Part shown: piece by piece, positions 25,036 through 36,447 of the stretch
Layout: the number at the start of each line of letters is the position of its first letter
Numbering within the stretch: position 1 is the first letter of the stretch
Source: Amphibalanus amphitrite
Taxonomy: Eukaryota; Arthropoda; Thecostraca; Balanomorpha; Balanidae
Assembly (NCBI RefSeq): GCF_019059575.1
Contig: NW_024881590.1
Span: forward strand, 434,001-498,000
Direction of reading: 5' to 3'
DNA length: 64,000 nucleotides
Notes under the pieces: generated by a model
What the model saw: only the letters and a program-made list of their open reading frames with translations
Databases searched by the model: none
Told to the model about the DNA's origin: nothing
Position numbers and translations under genes: made by a program

Positions 25036-25597
25036 AAAGTTATAGTTATTGTCCTGGCGTTGTTATTGTTCTCGTTCTCGTTCTCGTGCCCGAATAAATG
25101 TGCTGCAGCGCTACTCAGTCTGTTTACTTGCGGGTGGCGGTCGAGAGTCGGGGGCACTGGTCGACGGAATTCCGTCGACGGAATTCCGTCGACCGTGCCT
25201 CGACCCCGAAGACCAGTAGTGGTACTAGTTAAATAGTGCCACTACTGGTCTTCGGGGTCGAGGCACGGTCGACGGAATTCCGTCGACGGAATGCTAGTAC
25301 CATTACTAGCCTTGGGGGCTAGTACCATTACTGGGTATGGATTAGTAGGCAGTGGCTAGTTACCTTACCAGGCAGGGGCTGTTATGACACCTAGTAGACG
25401 CACTACCCACGCTATTTACGTGCGTGTTGTCAAACTCGGTGGAGCACGGTGGTCGTATGCATACGAGGCACAGCCTTGTCGAACAAGCTTGTTACTCGGC
25501 AACTAGCCTAAAATTAGCCAAATTTACACGCTCCTGCAATGTTATTTTTGCGCTGAGAATTCCTCTACGAGGGGCTTGTAAGTTTTTTTTTACAGTG
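23973..25597 (+). mobile_element. Array element copy 7
   Basis: Complete 1625-bp forward copy, longest because of its long (TTG)n tract (about 24980-25035). It is bordered by AA on both sides. The 9 bp between copies 6 and 7 (TGCGTGCAA) also occur inside the element (CCTTGCGTGCAACCC), so copy 7 may have entered the remnant of yet another copy. Confidence 0.9.
24837..25098 (+). other. Last-exon-like cassette inside the array element
   Basis: In copy 7 a pyrimidine tract ends in TTACAG at 24834-24839. An open frame follows that reads TSLVKNGAMYVLAYLHPAT, continues through a segment ending LIENYSVS, runs into a poly-Cys stretch encoded by the (TTG)n repeat and stops at TAA (25035-25037). An AATAAA lies at 25093-25098. 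The same order occurs in copies 4 and 5, and with a frameshift in copy 2. The protein is not recognised. It may be a captured 3' exon or chance. Confidence 0.35.
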
Positions 25598-25757
25598 AAC
25601 TCTGGATTAGAGGCGTCGCAACCGGTCACTTCTAGAACTATCCATGATAGAGGTCAGAAAAACTATTCCTCAAATTATTATATTTTAAAGATATACCTAA
25701 TTCATAATATAGATTGGAGCTTGCCATTGATTACGATGACATCTTTCTTTCCATCTA
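25598..25757. other. Spacer of the inverted pair copy 7 / copy 8
   Basis: About 160 bp of AT-rich unique DNA between oppositely oriented copies. It is unrelated to the spacer between copies 5 and 6. Confidence 0.4.
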
Positions 25758-26224
25758 CACTGTAAAAAAAACTTACAAGCCCCTCGTAGAGGAATTCTCA
25801 GCGCAAAAATAACATTGCAGGAGCGTGTAAATTTGGCTAATTTTAGGCTAGTTGCCGAGTAACAAGCTTGTTCGACAAGGCTGTGCCTCGTATGCATACG
25901 ACCACCGTGCTCCACCTAGTTTGACAACACGCACGTAAATAGCGTGGGTAGTGCGTCTACTAGGTGTCATAACAGCCCCTGCCTGGTAAGGTAACCAGCC
26001 ACTGCCTACTAATCCATACCCAGTAATGGTACTAGCCCCCAAGGCTAGTAATGGTACTAGCATTCCGTCGACGGAATTCCGTCGACGGAATTCCGTCGAC
26101 CAGTGCCCCCGACTCTCGACCGCCACCCGCAAGTAAACAGACTGAGTAGCGCTGCAGCACATTTATTCGGGCACGAGAACGAGAACGAGAACAATAACAA
26201 CGCCAGGACAATAACTATAACTTT

Positions 26225-26268
<44 letters not shown>

Positions 26269-27284
26269 CTAACTGAATAATTTTCAATAAGGTTTCTTAA
26301 ATAACCACCATCAAACATTTGTGATTTTTTCATTAGCTCTGCACCGGCGGCAGTCGCGGGGTGCAGGTAGGCCAGGACATACATGGCCCCATTCTTCACC
26401 AGAGAAGTCTGTAATGGGTGAAAAAACGAATATTAACATTATTATTATCATAAGGCATAGGTACCAATCTGGAAAATGATTAAATTAAAGTTGAATAAAG
26501 TGATAGATTCCTGCCACAAGCTAGCTTACCTAAGTCCCAAACATATAGCTATTCTGACTTGGATAGACGATACCGGCGCACTTCTGCCAACGACGGGCAA
26601 CATTATGCGATACTATACATCTTCTAAGAAGCTCAACAACATAATAACTTTTGTTTACAAATGGACAACCTTTTTGTTGAGCACACAGCAAATGATGCAA
26701 GATGCCTCACCTTCAATCAAGCCAAAGAGCAGTTGGGCAGACACACACAGCAATGGCGACGCAACACAAAATGGACGCCGGCTCCCGGAAGCGGGGGGGG
26801 GGGGGACTCCTTCTGAAAGCAGCCACAGACTCCTAGGTTGTAACATGCGACGAGGATAGCTATGAGGCACATCCTCATAGCCATCCGAAGCCGCTTACCA
26901 CGCAAGCTTGCCAGCACGTTTACCAGCTGCAGGCGTTCGTGACAACAAGCGGGGTTGCACGCAAGGTTATCCGTTTAGTAGGTGCCAGCCGGGGCCTCGT
27001 CAGCTGAGCTAATAGCGAAATGACCTAATTGAGGGACACGCTAAAAACTGGCCGAGAACAAGCCAACGGCGGGTAACACTGTGAGGCTGTGCGTAGTTCA
27101 TTAACACTGCGCAAAATTAGGTTCCTGAACATGTTCTCGCTCGTAGGCATTTGTTCCACAAGCGGCATTGTTAACGTGCATGGCTCTGACTACTAATGTC
27201 CATATATGTTGTAACGAGGAGCAAGGGAGGCACTCGTAAAAAATGCCTAATTTCAAAATTAGCTAGTGAATATTTTTTACAGTG
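25758..27284 (-). mobile_element. Array element copy 8, with TA duplication and two 4-bp TAGGTA-type insertions
   Basis: Complete 1527-bp reverse copy, bordered by TA on both sides (25756-25757 and 27285-27286). Two 4-bp insertions set it apart from the other copies: GGCATACCAATC has become GGCATAGGTACCAATC (26455-26466), and AGCTTAAGTCCC has become AGCTTACCTAAGTCCC (26522-26537). It lacks one of the long palindromic segments found in copies 4 and 7. Confidence 0.9.
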
Positions 27285-27659
27285 TACATTTAAATATTCG
27301 TTTGTGTGATTATCCATAATCCAGCCTTCTCACTCGAGCTCTTATCTTCCTTCTCTAGCGGTCTTTCACCCCTTGGCTCTGCTTCCAATGAACTAACAGT
27401 GCGGATGCACTCCCCTCCCCCTCCGCACCCTGCCCTGAGGGGGGAGATGAAAGGGTGACCGCACGCGCCACGCGCCGCCGGAGATCGGCGCCCGCGGTGA
27501 GGTGATTGACACAGCGATGCACCGCACGGGCCACACCTCCCTTCCCTCTACCCGCCCCTCCCCACGCACTGCGATCCGGTCCGCGCTGCGACGGCAGCTG
27601 GGCAGAAGCGGTGCCCTTTGTGACAGAGTCCGTTTCTCTCCAGTCTGCAGCTGGAGCGC

Positions 27660-27803
27660 TGACGTCACTGGGCGGCGACCAATCAGCGGCCGGCGAGCAG
27701 CGAGTCGGCGGCAGCGGTGGAGGCGCTGCAGTATCGTGACGGACGACCGAGCGGAGGCAGCTGGTAGCTCCGAGACGACCCAGGGCTTCTGCTCGCGCAC
27801 GTG
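27660..27803 (+). promoter_or_regulatory. Promoter-like segment: CRE, CCAAT and E-box
   Basis: A perfect CRE palindrome TGACGTCA (27660-27667) is followed by a CCAAT box (27679-27683) and, in the likely 5' leader, by CACGTG (27798-27803). The segment is GC-rich and lies 80-230 bp upstream of the start codon at 27886. A CTGAC/GTGAGT donor-like site at about 27823 leaves open a short leader intron. No TATA box is seen. Confidence 0.45.
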
Positions 27804-27885
27804 ACTGCCGTCTGAGGTCTCTGACGTGAGTCTGTGCCAGTGAAGAAGTTGTGGTAGCAGTCGGTGCTGACAGAAATCTATCACC

Positions 27886-28593
27886 ATGTCGATGATGGCT
27901 GCCAACCGGGTGCGACGCGGCAGGAAGCGCGCCGACAGCCTGATCACCGTGGAGGCACACGGCGAGGGTCTGCTCTGTTTCGCCGCCGACGGCTCCTGGT
28001 TCCAGGGCCAGCTCGAGGCCGTCGATGAGCGCGACTTCGACCTGGTGGGCCGACGGGTGGCCGACGAGCCGATCCGGATCCCCACCTGCGCCTCCGAGGA
28101 CGTGGAGCAGGCCATCCTGCTGGAGTCGGGAGAGTGCGGCAGCGACGACTCTGGCCGGCCGGAGAGCCCTCCTCTGACGGAGGCTGAGCGCTCGCCGGAG
28201 CTGCAGCGCGCCCACCTGCTGCGGCGCGGCTCGTCGGCCAGCAGCCCCGGCTCCAAGTGTTCGCCCACGGCCTTCGAGTCGGCGATGCGCGCACTGGCGG
28301 CGGTGGCGCCCGGCACGCCCGTCACCTACGACGTCAACATCCGCGACCGTGAGGAGGGCTCCGAGCACCGGGTACGCTTCGTGCCGGGCTTCAGCGCCGG
28401 CTCTTCGTGCCACCTGGACAGCAAGGAGCTGCAGTTCACCGCCGAGAAGCGCTACCGCGGACAGAAGGCCGACATGGTCATCCAGAAGCGACTCGGCAGG
28501 GCGCTGGTCGGCCAGGGCTGTGTCGTCTTCACCGGCCAGATGCGCGTCGAGTACCAGTTCGACTACATGTCCACACCCAAGTGGGTGCTGTAG
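27886..28593 (+). CDS. Conserved-looking hypothetical protein, single exon, 235 aa
   Basis: I do not recognise the family. The start is chosen at ATG 27886 because its context CACCATG is a strong Kozak match and a promoter-like segment lies just upstream. The protein begins with a basic tail (VRRGRKR at 9-15). A folded-looking part follows (GEGLLCFAADGSWFQGQLEAV at about 27-47), then a Ser/Glu-rich linker with SDDSGRPESPP and RRGSSASSPGS (about 85-122, likely phosphorylated) and a hydrophobic/charged C-terminal domain (about 135-235) ending in FDYMSTPKWVL. There is no signal peptide or membrane segment, so it is probably cytosolic or nuclear. Third positions are nearly all G or C, like the exons of the recognised genes and unlike the transposons beside it. 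The antisense frame is longer but looks like a GC-codon shadow. Whether a last exon is spliced on near the C terminus (AAGTGGGTG is a weak donor) is open. Confidence 0.65.
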   Translation: MSMMAANRVRRGRKRADSLITVEAHGEGLLCFAADGSWFQGQLEAVDERDFDLVGRRVADEPIRIPTCASEDVEQAILLESGECGSDDSGRPESPPLTEAERSPELQRAHLLRRGSSASSPGSKCSPTAFESAMRALAAVAPGTPVTYDVNIRDREEGSEHRVRFVPGFSAGSSCHLDSKELQFTAEKRYRGQKADMVIQKRLGRALVGQGCVVFTGQMRVEYQFDYMSTPKWVL

Positions 28594-29372
28594 GTGCCCG
28601 CGTCGGCGACTGGCGGCTCTGGCTGAGTCGCTGCCGTTCTTCAGGTAGACGCGCGGCGGACGGCAGAGTCAGCGGGTGGCCAGGTGCCTTCAGGTGAGCT
28701 CCGCGACCTCCGGCGCGCGCGTGCGCCGCCGATGATCTCACGTTGTGGGGCGAGCTCCAGTGTTCTTCTCTTTAAGGACGCGTTTGTACGGCTCCGTGAC
28801 GCCAGCTGTGCACAATGTAACTGTGATGGATAACCAAGTTGTGGGGAGTTCAGAGACGCAGCGCAGAAGATAAAGCGTTCTTTTTTCTTGTCCTGTCGTA
28901 GTGTTAAGCGCAAGGCCGAATGTCAATCAGTGTGGCAGAGATACATGTCAACGATGATTTCGTTCACCACGCGTGAATGAATGTCTCGCAGAGTGGGTAT
29001 ATATCGCCAGTCCTGTTGTGTTTTCTATGATCGCGGTTGTCGCGTTATGATAAGCGTTTTGTCAATATGGTACGGTGTGTAGTAGGTACTGCTCTTTGCA
29101 GTACGAGTCGTATGTGATTTGCGCATACGGGTGTGCTAAATGTTTGTGTAATGAAATAGAATACATCTTTTCAGGCAGATAGGTATGTTTTCGTGAGGAG
29201 AATTGTACGCCATCGTAATGAACCGAGTGGTAGGGTGAAAACCGATGGCTCATGTAGACGGATGCCGCTAGAAGGCCAAGGGCGAGGGTCATGGAAAACA
29301 TTTTCTGACACAAACATTGTCGATCAGTCACAAATGTCACTGAGGAACGGATAATGAAATAGGCGCTATCCA
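28594..29372. other. 3' flank of the hypothetical gene, no other gene seen
   Basis: Probably holds the 3' untranslated region of the gene ending at 28593, although no AATAAA occurs near; the closest resemblance is AGATAAAG around 28868. The rest is AT-rich unique DNA. Confidence 0.35.
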
Positions 29373-29931
29373 CTTAAAGGAAATAGTTCACTTTCACGAA
29401 ATTATTTTTTTTTGCAACGATTTATTATTTTTTATGTTCAAAATAATCAGCAAAGAAAATAAGACCTTTTTATAACAAAAGATTTTTTTTCTATATTTTG
29501 ATATAGGAAGAACTTTTCAGTTTCTGTAAGGCACACGCGATCCAGTATGAAAAGAGCATGGGTCCCGAAAATTCTTCAGAAACAGAGAAATTATCGCAGC
29601 CACCGGCATTTGGGCGATCTGCTCGATCTGATAATGTTCCCCTGAATGTCCTAATTGATCAGTACTAGAATTTCTCTAGAGTTCTCGTAGATAATTTCTT
29701 TAGTTTCTGAAGAATTTTCGGGACCCATGCTCTTTTCATACTGGATGGAAATATATGCAAGGCACACATCCTCAACGCAAGACACCTTTTTCGGGACGAG
29801 AAATAGAATATCTTTGCCTAGGGTGATCGTTGGGCTGTAAAAGCTCTTGATTTATGCTCGTCTCAGCCCAAGCTACGGAACTGCTATTCCAGTTCAAAAC
29901 CCATGTTAAAAAGTGAACTATTTCCTTTAAG
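29373..29931. mobile_element. TTAA-type MITE with perfect 22-bp inverted ends and an internal foldback
   Basis: CTTAAAGGAAATAGTTCAC (start of a 22-bp motif at 29373-29394) is matched perfectly by the inverted copy at 29910-29931. If the TTAA (29374-29377 and 29927-29930) is the target duplication, the element proper starts AGGAAATAG. No reading frame is visible. Inside it is a second foldback with arms 29540-29582 and about 29703-29746 containing AAAAGAGCATGGGTCCCGAA. That inner repeat is itself bordered by an imperfect AAGGCACAC repeat, so a MITE may sit within a MITE. Confidence 0.7.
29540..29746. repeat. Inner foldback repeat
   Basis: The arms begin ATCCAGTATGAAAAGAGCAT and end with the inverted copy. 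AAGGCACAC lies on both sides (29529-29537 and 29760-29768), but about 15 bp of extra sequence separates the right arm from its repeat, so I do not call it a clean target duplication. Confidence 0.55.
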
Positions 29932-30835
<904 letters not shown>

Positions 30836-33800
30836 ACTTCTGCTTCTCTGTCTCTTTGTTTCTCTCTCTCCCTCTGTTTCCATTATCTGTCCCCTCCCTC
30901 AGGCCTCAGTCCCCGCCCCTATATTCCCTCCCCTCCGTTCGGCTCAGGCCTTTGACCTCCCGCGGCCGCCGCCAATCGATCGGTGGCGGCCTTCCAGAGA
31001 GCGGTGCGCCTCCTAACTCTCACGGCCAACCGCAGTCGACACGTGCCCGTGAGGCACGTGTCTGACACAGCCGGAACACACCCGGTAACGTGCCGAACGA
31101 GGGTCATGTGCCACTCCGCCCCCTCCCGCTCCTTCGCACCCGGGCGGAGACGGGATAAAAACAGAACAGTTGCCAGTGGACGGTTTGGGAAGCGGACGCT
31201 GACAGGAACACGATGGCGTCAGCATTACGTGTGTGACAGTTTTTGGGATCGGCTGGAAAACAAGGACAGCGTCACCGTCTCGTGAGTCAGTCCTTTCATA
31301 ACGGAGTTTGCGATTCTGAGATGAAATCGTGCTGTCACTATAAACGGCAATGACTTCTCAAGTAATATTTATGAGAAAATAACGAGCAATGGAAAACTTG
31401 CCAGCCTGCGCCATAGCAGTGGTCCGATCGTGCCGGGTAAAACTGACATTTTAGTAGAAAATGTTTTCTGCGAAACTTTTAAAACAAATCTTGTACGAGT
31501 TCAAATTTTACCAGCAGGGCAATCCCTCATCGAGAAGCGAAGAATACATTTTAGTTTAGAAAGAAGAGGTCACTTGGGAAATTTGACCGAGGGTCGAAAT
31601 CATAACGTGATAGGAGAATGGCATGAGCAATCGGTCGATCCTGTAAGCGTACGTGGCAACCATTCACTTCTCAGGAGAGGTCAACTGAGGTGACCTGATG
31701 ACCTGACCTTTCATGAGCTGGAGCTGAAATTTTCGTAGGTATGTGCCGGCTAAGCGGAGCGGAAGCATGGCCGCTTGAAAAATATGAATCGGAGCCACAA
31801 GATATGTATATCTTCCGCTCGGATCCATGAAGAACTTTCTATGTCCCGAGGTTTCTAGTAAGTTAATTGAGCGTCCTGCTCAGAAACGCATCTCGTTATT
31901 TCGATCAATGCAAGAGGATTACGCCTTTGAAATAAATATTTTCGAGACAACGAAAAGTTCATAATATGCATAAAAAAGTAATCGCATACTGGGTGGGCTG
32001 CATCACGAGTCAAATACGCATTTCCTTGCAAACGTCCGTGGATCGCGGGCATCGCGGGCAGTCCGCGGCGCGGTGCGACATGACCTATTCTGGAGTGGTG
32101 CGCTGCGCGGTATTGGCGGTGCATCTGCGCCTTATCTGCGCGGAATGGGGCCGCTCCTCTGCTAGTTTGGAATTTGGAGGGTGAATGACGTCACGACACC
32201 GCCCCGACCGCGCCACACAGGCGGTGATGTGACGGGTCGGAGAACCGCGGTGACGGGAGCGAGGGCCGAGCCCGCTCCGCCTACCCTTTCTGCGGCAGGG
32301 GCTCCCCAGGGTGAGGGACCGGCTGACGCAACAGGTTGAGGCGGGGCGGGTGGACTGTGCACCAAGAGAAGGTGGAAGAGGCCAGCGGTGGAGAGAAAAT
32401 GAGAACGAGGGCTGACGCCGCGCCCATCTTCGACTTCACCGAATAGTTTCGGTTTACAGTTAGGTCAGGGTCGTGGTCTGCAGACTGACAGCAAATGTGA
32501 GCGGAAGGAAATGTCAGTCGGACGCGACAGCGAATGCTGCATGCACACTGCACAGCTGACTACAGCTGATAGCTTTCACTGATTGCTACCCAGTACCTAC
32601 GCTAGAAGTGTGCAAAGGCAGGCCATGATGCCAGATGGAAATGCATGCATCATGCAACTGCACAGTCTATGTCTGAAAATGGAAGGCAACGCTGCATGTG
32701 CAATGACATGAATAAATTCGCCCATCTACCGAAATTTCATCGTGGACGTAGGTACCCAAACGGTAAACACACTTCTCCTTCATTACCTTCAACCAGTTCA
32801 ACTTACGCTATCCATCTCACTCACAACACAGGCCAAAATTTAGTTTTCATGTAGGCCAACTTCTGATCTTCGAATGATAATATGATCGCGCCTTTCGATG
32901 ATATACCTACCGTTTTAACTCCTACCTACCTACGCTCTAGCCCATAAGCCTGACACTCGTATGCTCCGAATCATCATTAACATTAGGCCAGTGACATATT
33001 CGAAATATCATTGAAAGTAGGACGGCGGCGAGTGCACGGCTGCACGCCGCTGTTTGCAGTTCACAGACTGAGTTTGACAGTCGCTGGCCTCAATCAGCTC
33101 TCGATCAGAAGCTGGTGATCTGACGGTGGCCAGTCGCCGAAATCAATATAAACAGTGGGGGTCTGCTATGGAACGAACACATGTCTGCTGGAACAGATTC
33201 GCCCAGGACCCCTTCTCATGTCTAGACAGAATGCTTCTGAACCAGGGACTCGTGTGAAGGTATCTGAAGAGAAGGAGTTGGTTTATTCACCTACCACGCC
33301 ATGCGAGGTCAGAATGCGAGCGTAGGACATGAAACGCATGTGAAATGTGTATGTAAGAAAGGCATAAGCATGAGAAACATGCGTTTCTTATGCTCATGAG
33401 AAACGCATGCTCGTTATCATGGGCACGTATTGCTAGGGCTTTTAAATTAATTTTAGAATACTGAAAACCATTCTCACTGCACAGCGCCATCATGTTGAAA
33501 TAAAGAATTAAGTTGGGGCTCCAGCTCCACCTGGCTTTTATGAAAATACAATACACCCATGATTCAAACAAATCTAAAAAAACATAAGTGGGCGGCACCT
33601 ATAGCTGGACCGGGGAGCACTCTGCGTTACTCATTACGACTGTAACGCTATCCCCCAAACGCACCACCCTGTCCCCCCCCAAAATAGGTAGCATTGCATC
33701 ACCATGTTCAACCAACCCTCGGCGGCCCTTGAGCTGGAAACTGATGCAACAGAGCTGCCCGCCCGACGTCCTGAGGGACGGGCCGTCGTGACTGAGCAGG

Positions 33801-34517
33801 CCGACTGGGAGGGCTGCCGACCGGACTCTTGATCAGATGACGGCAGCGGGCGCCGGCACTTATGTAACGACCCCTCATGGGAGGCGTATGCAGTCAGCTG
33901 ACCGCCCTCCAGCAGCAGGGCGCCCAGTGACAGTCCCAGAACAAGCACATGGGTGCCGTTTGGGAATGTATATTTGGCTGGTGCGAGATTTTGGGACGTT
34001 CGGAATGAAATGAATGCTCCATATAAATATTCATATGTTCATTTGTTTATAAATTAGCAAAAATTACCAACAGGGATAAGCTCCATTGGCAGGTGAAATG
34101 TTTTAACCATCCATGGCTAGACGCGACCGAAGCAACAATGATTGGCAGGATACGTATGTGGAAACAGCCAGGCCGTCAGCCGTCACCAAAAACATTGCAA
34201 ATACGCGGTCTGGTCATGATCACAATTCGGAAACGTACGCGGTGTGCCAATACCGTCAACACATGCCAGCCAAATGCGTCAATTCGCGATCAATCAGCTG
34301 ATCTGTCGTAATTCGCGGCTAGGCCATGCGCATCACTCGTCAAAATTTCGCGGTATTTGGCGGCGCAATATTTTGGATACGTCGCCACACCACGTCGCAA
34401 CAGGAGAAACCTGGAGAAACCCAACGTTCACGAATCTCCGTGTAGCTCCTTCCGCGCATTACTTCTTCGCTCAACCGCCAATATCCGGATTCCGGATTAA
34501 GTATGACCTCAACTACA
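30836..34517. other. Intergenic with GC-rich islands, no gene recognised
   Basis: GC-rich islands at about 30950-31260 and 32000-32420 alternate with AT-rich DNA. The second island has a perfect TGACGTCA at 32186-32193 and could be a promoter, but no exon downstream is convincing. The region 33330-33420 has overlapping copies of CATGAGAAACGCATG-like words. A minus-strand frame at 33634-33948 looks like a secretory leader but has no ATG. Nothing else is supported. Confidence 0.35.
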
Positions 34518-34943
34518 GGCCGCCCCACACCGGAACTCGCATGCGGGTTGCGAGTTTTTGGGTTTTTGGGTTTCCTCAAAATCAAATAATGCGAACTAAG
34601 CTGAGTGACCCACACTACCATCGAACAAGCGAGTCTGCATGTTATTAGCTTGCGAGCCACCTTGCATCGCATTCCAAAAGTTAATTTTGAGTCAACTTTC
34701 GATTTTCCTCGCTGCGAGGTCTGCGAGTTCTGCGAGCTTTGCGGGTTTTTCGTTGAAGTCGAATTTAGGTTCGTTGCGCTGGGTTTGCGACTATATGTAA
34801 TTTTATGAAGGTGTACCGGCTTCACTGCATTAATAAAGTTACCATAAGGGAGCGGTCTAATCACTCTATGAATTAGTATTATGCCCGTAAGCTCAAAACC
34901 CGCAAACTCGCAATCCGCATGCGAGGTCCGGTGTGGGGCGGCC
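34518..34943. mobile_element. MITE with ~45-bp inverted ends
   Basis: The left end GGCCGCCCCACACCGGAACT and its inverted copy at the right are followed on both sides by CTCGCATGCGG and TTGCGAGTTT, giving about 45 bp of inverted ends with few mismatches. The interior is rich in TGCGAG/CTGCGAG words. No target duplication could be identified and no frame is present, so the superfamily is uncertain (hAT-like by its ends). Confidence 0.6.
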
Positions 34944-36447
34944 ATTAGAATGAAGTAAGGCGGTCGGGATTGCTCTGTTACTGGACAAATTAGTAATGAA
35001 ATTTCCCGTACTGCCCGGAAAAAAGCGTCGTTAATATGTTGCCTCAGGTACATACCACTGCAAATACCCATGGAAGTCCATAGAAGCTCTGGATTTCAGG
35101 TTATTACCAGCCTACAATCTTCATGCATTTTGCGATATCCTCAGGAAAACCCACTGGCAGTGGCTCTGTCTTACATGACGAGACAACGCCCGATACACAT
35201 TCAGACCAATAGTCCCCAAATAATACAACCGGACCGGACGCGAAAAAAACGCACATAAATCGCGTGTGAGTTGTGCTGCGAGATAAGCCATGGACGTGGG
35301 CCTTGGGGTGCCTGAAAACCTGAGCGACTCTGCGACAAACAACGAAAGACGCTCTACTTAGTCCCAGCCTGTACCGCATGACCCTATCAGGACCACATGC
35401 CCCCGGCAGCGTTTATGCTGATAGAGGTCCCAAATCTGTTATCCATGTCCTTGGTCAGAAGCGACGCAGGACAGCACCAGGCCAAGGTCCCGTGACGCAC
35501 GCACGTACGATACCACAGACACCGGCAGTCGGCACTCGTGCTTATGCGTTGCAGACATCAACAGTCAAATAGTTCTGTCTTGTGATGAATTGATATGTGA
35601 TGTTTGTGATAAGTTGTGAGCCAAGTCGGCAAAAATAATACAAGCTTATAACTTTGCGGCAACCGTTACCACAGTCGCGACTGCGCTTAGCTCTTTAAAA
35701 AACAAATTCATTATGCATTATATTAGTACATTTTTGGCATAACAAAAGCAAACAAGTTTGTAAAAACAAGCAGATCCCAACCAGATGACTGAGCAGGGAC
35801 ACCCTGTGGCGTTATCACGGGCCGTACAAAGGAGAGCGCCGCGGCGGAGGTAGTGATAATGCTGCCACCTGTAGCACGAATTCGGAACTAACGTCAGAGC
35901 GCAACACAACCATCTGCAGAGTTCCTGAGCAGCCACTATGTCTGAGCTTCGCTCCGGCCTGCGGTTTTACGCCATACCCAAGGGAAACTGGCACGCAAGA
36001 CTCCCTGTGCTGCACTTCCACGAGTGGAAAAACTTTGCGGCTGGGCCCGCGGAAGGCGACAGGCTGGTTTGCGTCCCATGCCTACCCCAAACAGGCCAAA
36101 ACCTTGTTCCTCATAACACAGCAAGCCCCTGTCGTCCCGTGAGCCCCCAGCCCTGACCCCGACCGACCCGTTCAAGGTTAACTCACGGCGCCAGACTGAT
36201 CCTGCATGACCAGGTCAATGCCTCCCCCCCCCCCCAGTCAACACTGCAAGGCAGATCTGTGACCAGTGACCGGCGTTACTGACGGGCGGAGTCACAGTGA
36301 GACAGAGGCAGAGAGCTAGGGCATCACAGTGAGACACTGCCGGAGGGCGGTACCGTCAACCAGGTCTTCTCTGTCGGCCCTTCGGCAGCCCGCGGACTGA
36401 CCTGGAGCGCTGCCCTGGCTCGTCAGGTCAGGTGAGATCAGGTCAGG
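34944..36447. other. Intergenic downstream of RTRAF, no gene recognised
   Basis: Mixed composition, with a GC-rich part at 35820-36440 that probably includes the 3' untranslated region of the minus-strand RTRAF gene. There is a C-run at 36223-36235. Short frames on both strands at 35935-36175 are not recognised. No AATAAA on the minus strand was seen close to the RTRAF stop. Confidence 0.35.

Noticed and set aside
27355-28413. Long minus-strand frame (352 codons) opposite the hypothetical gene
   Set aside because: It is a GC-codon shadow of the plus-strand frame: Arg/Ala/Gly/Leu-rich low-complexity translation, no domain, and it runs through the promoter-like segment. The plus strand has the better start and codon pattern.
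33634-33950. Minus-strand secreted protein with a leader-like start (LVLGLSLGALLLEGG)
   Set aside because: The frame has no ATG in front of the leader-like part (the nearby ATG is in another frame), and the downstream part is low complexity with no recognisable exon end.
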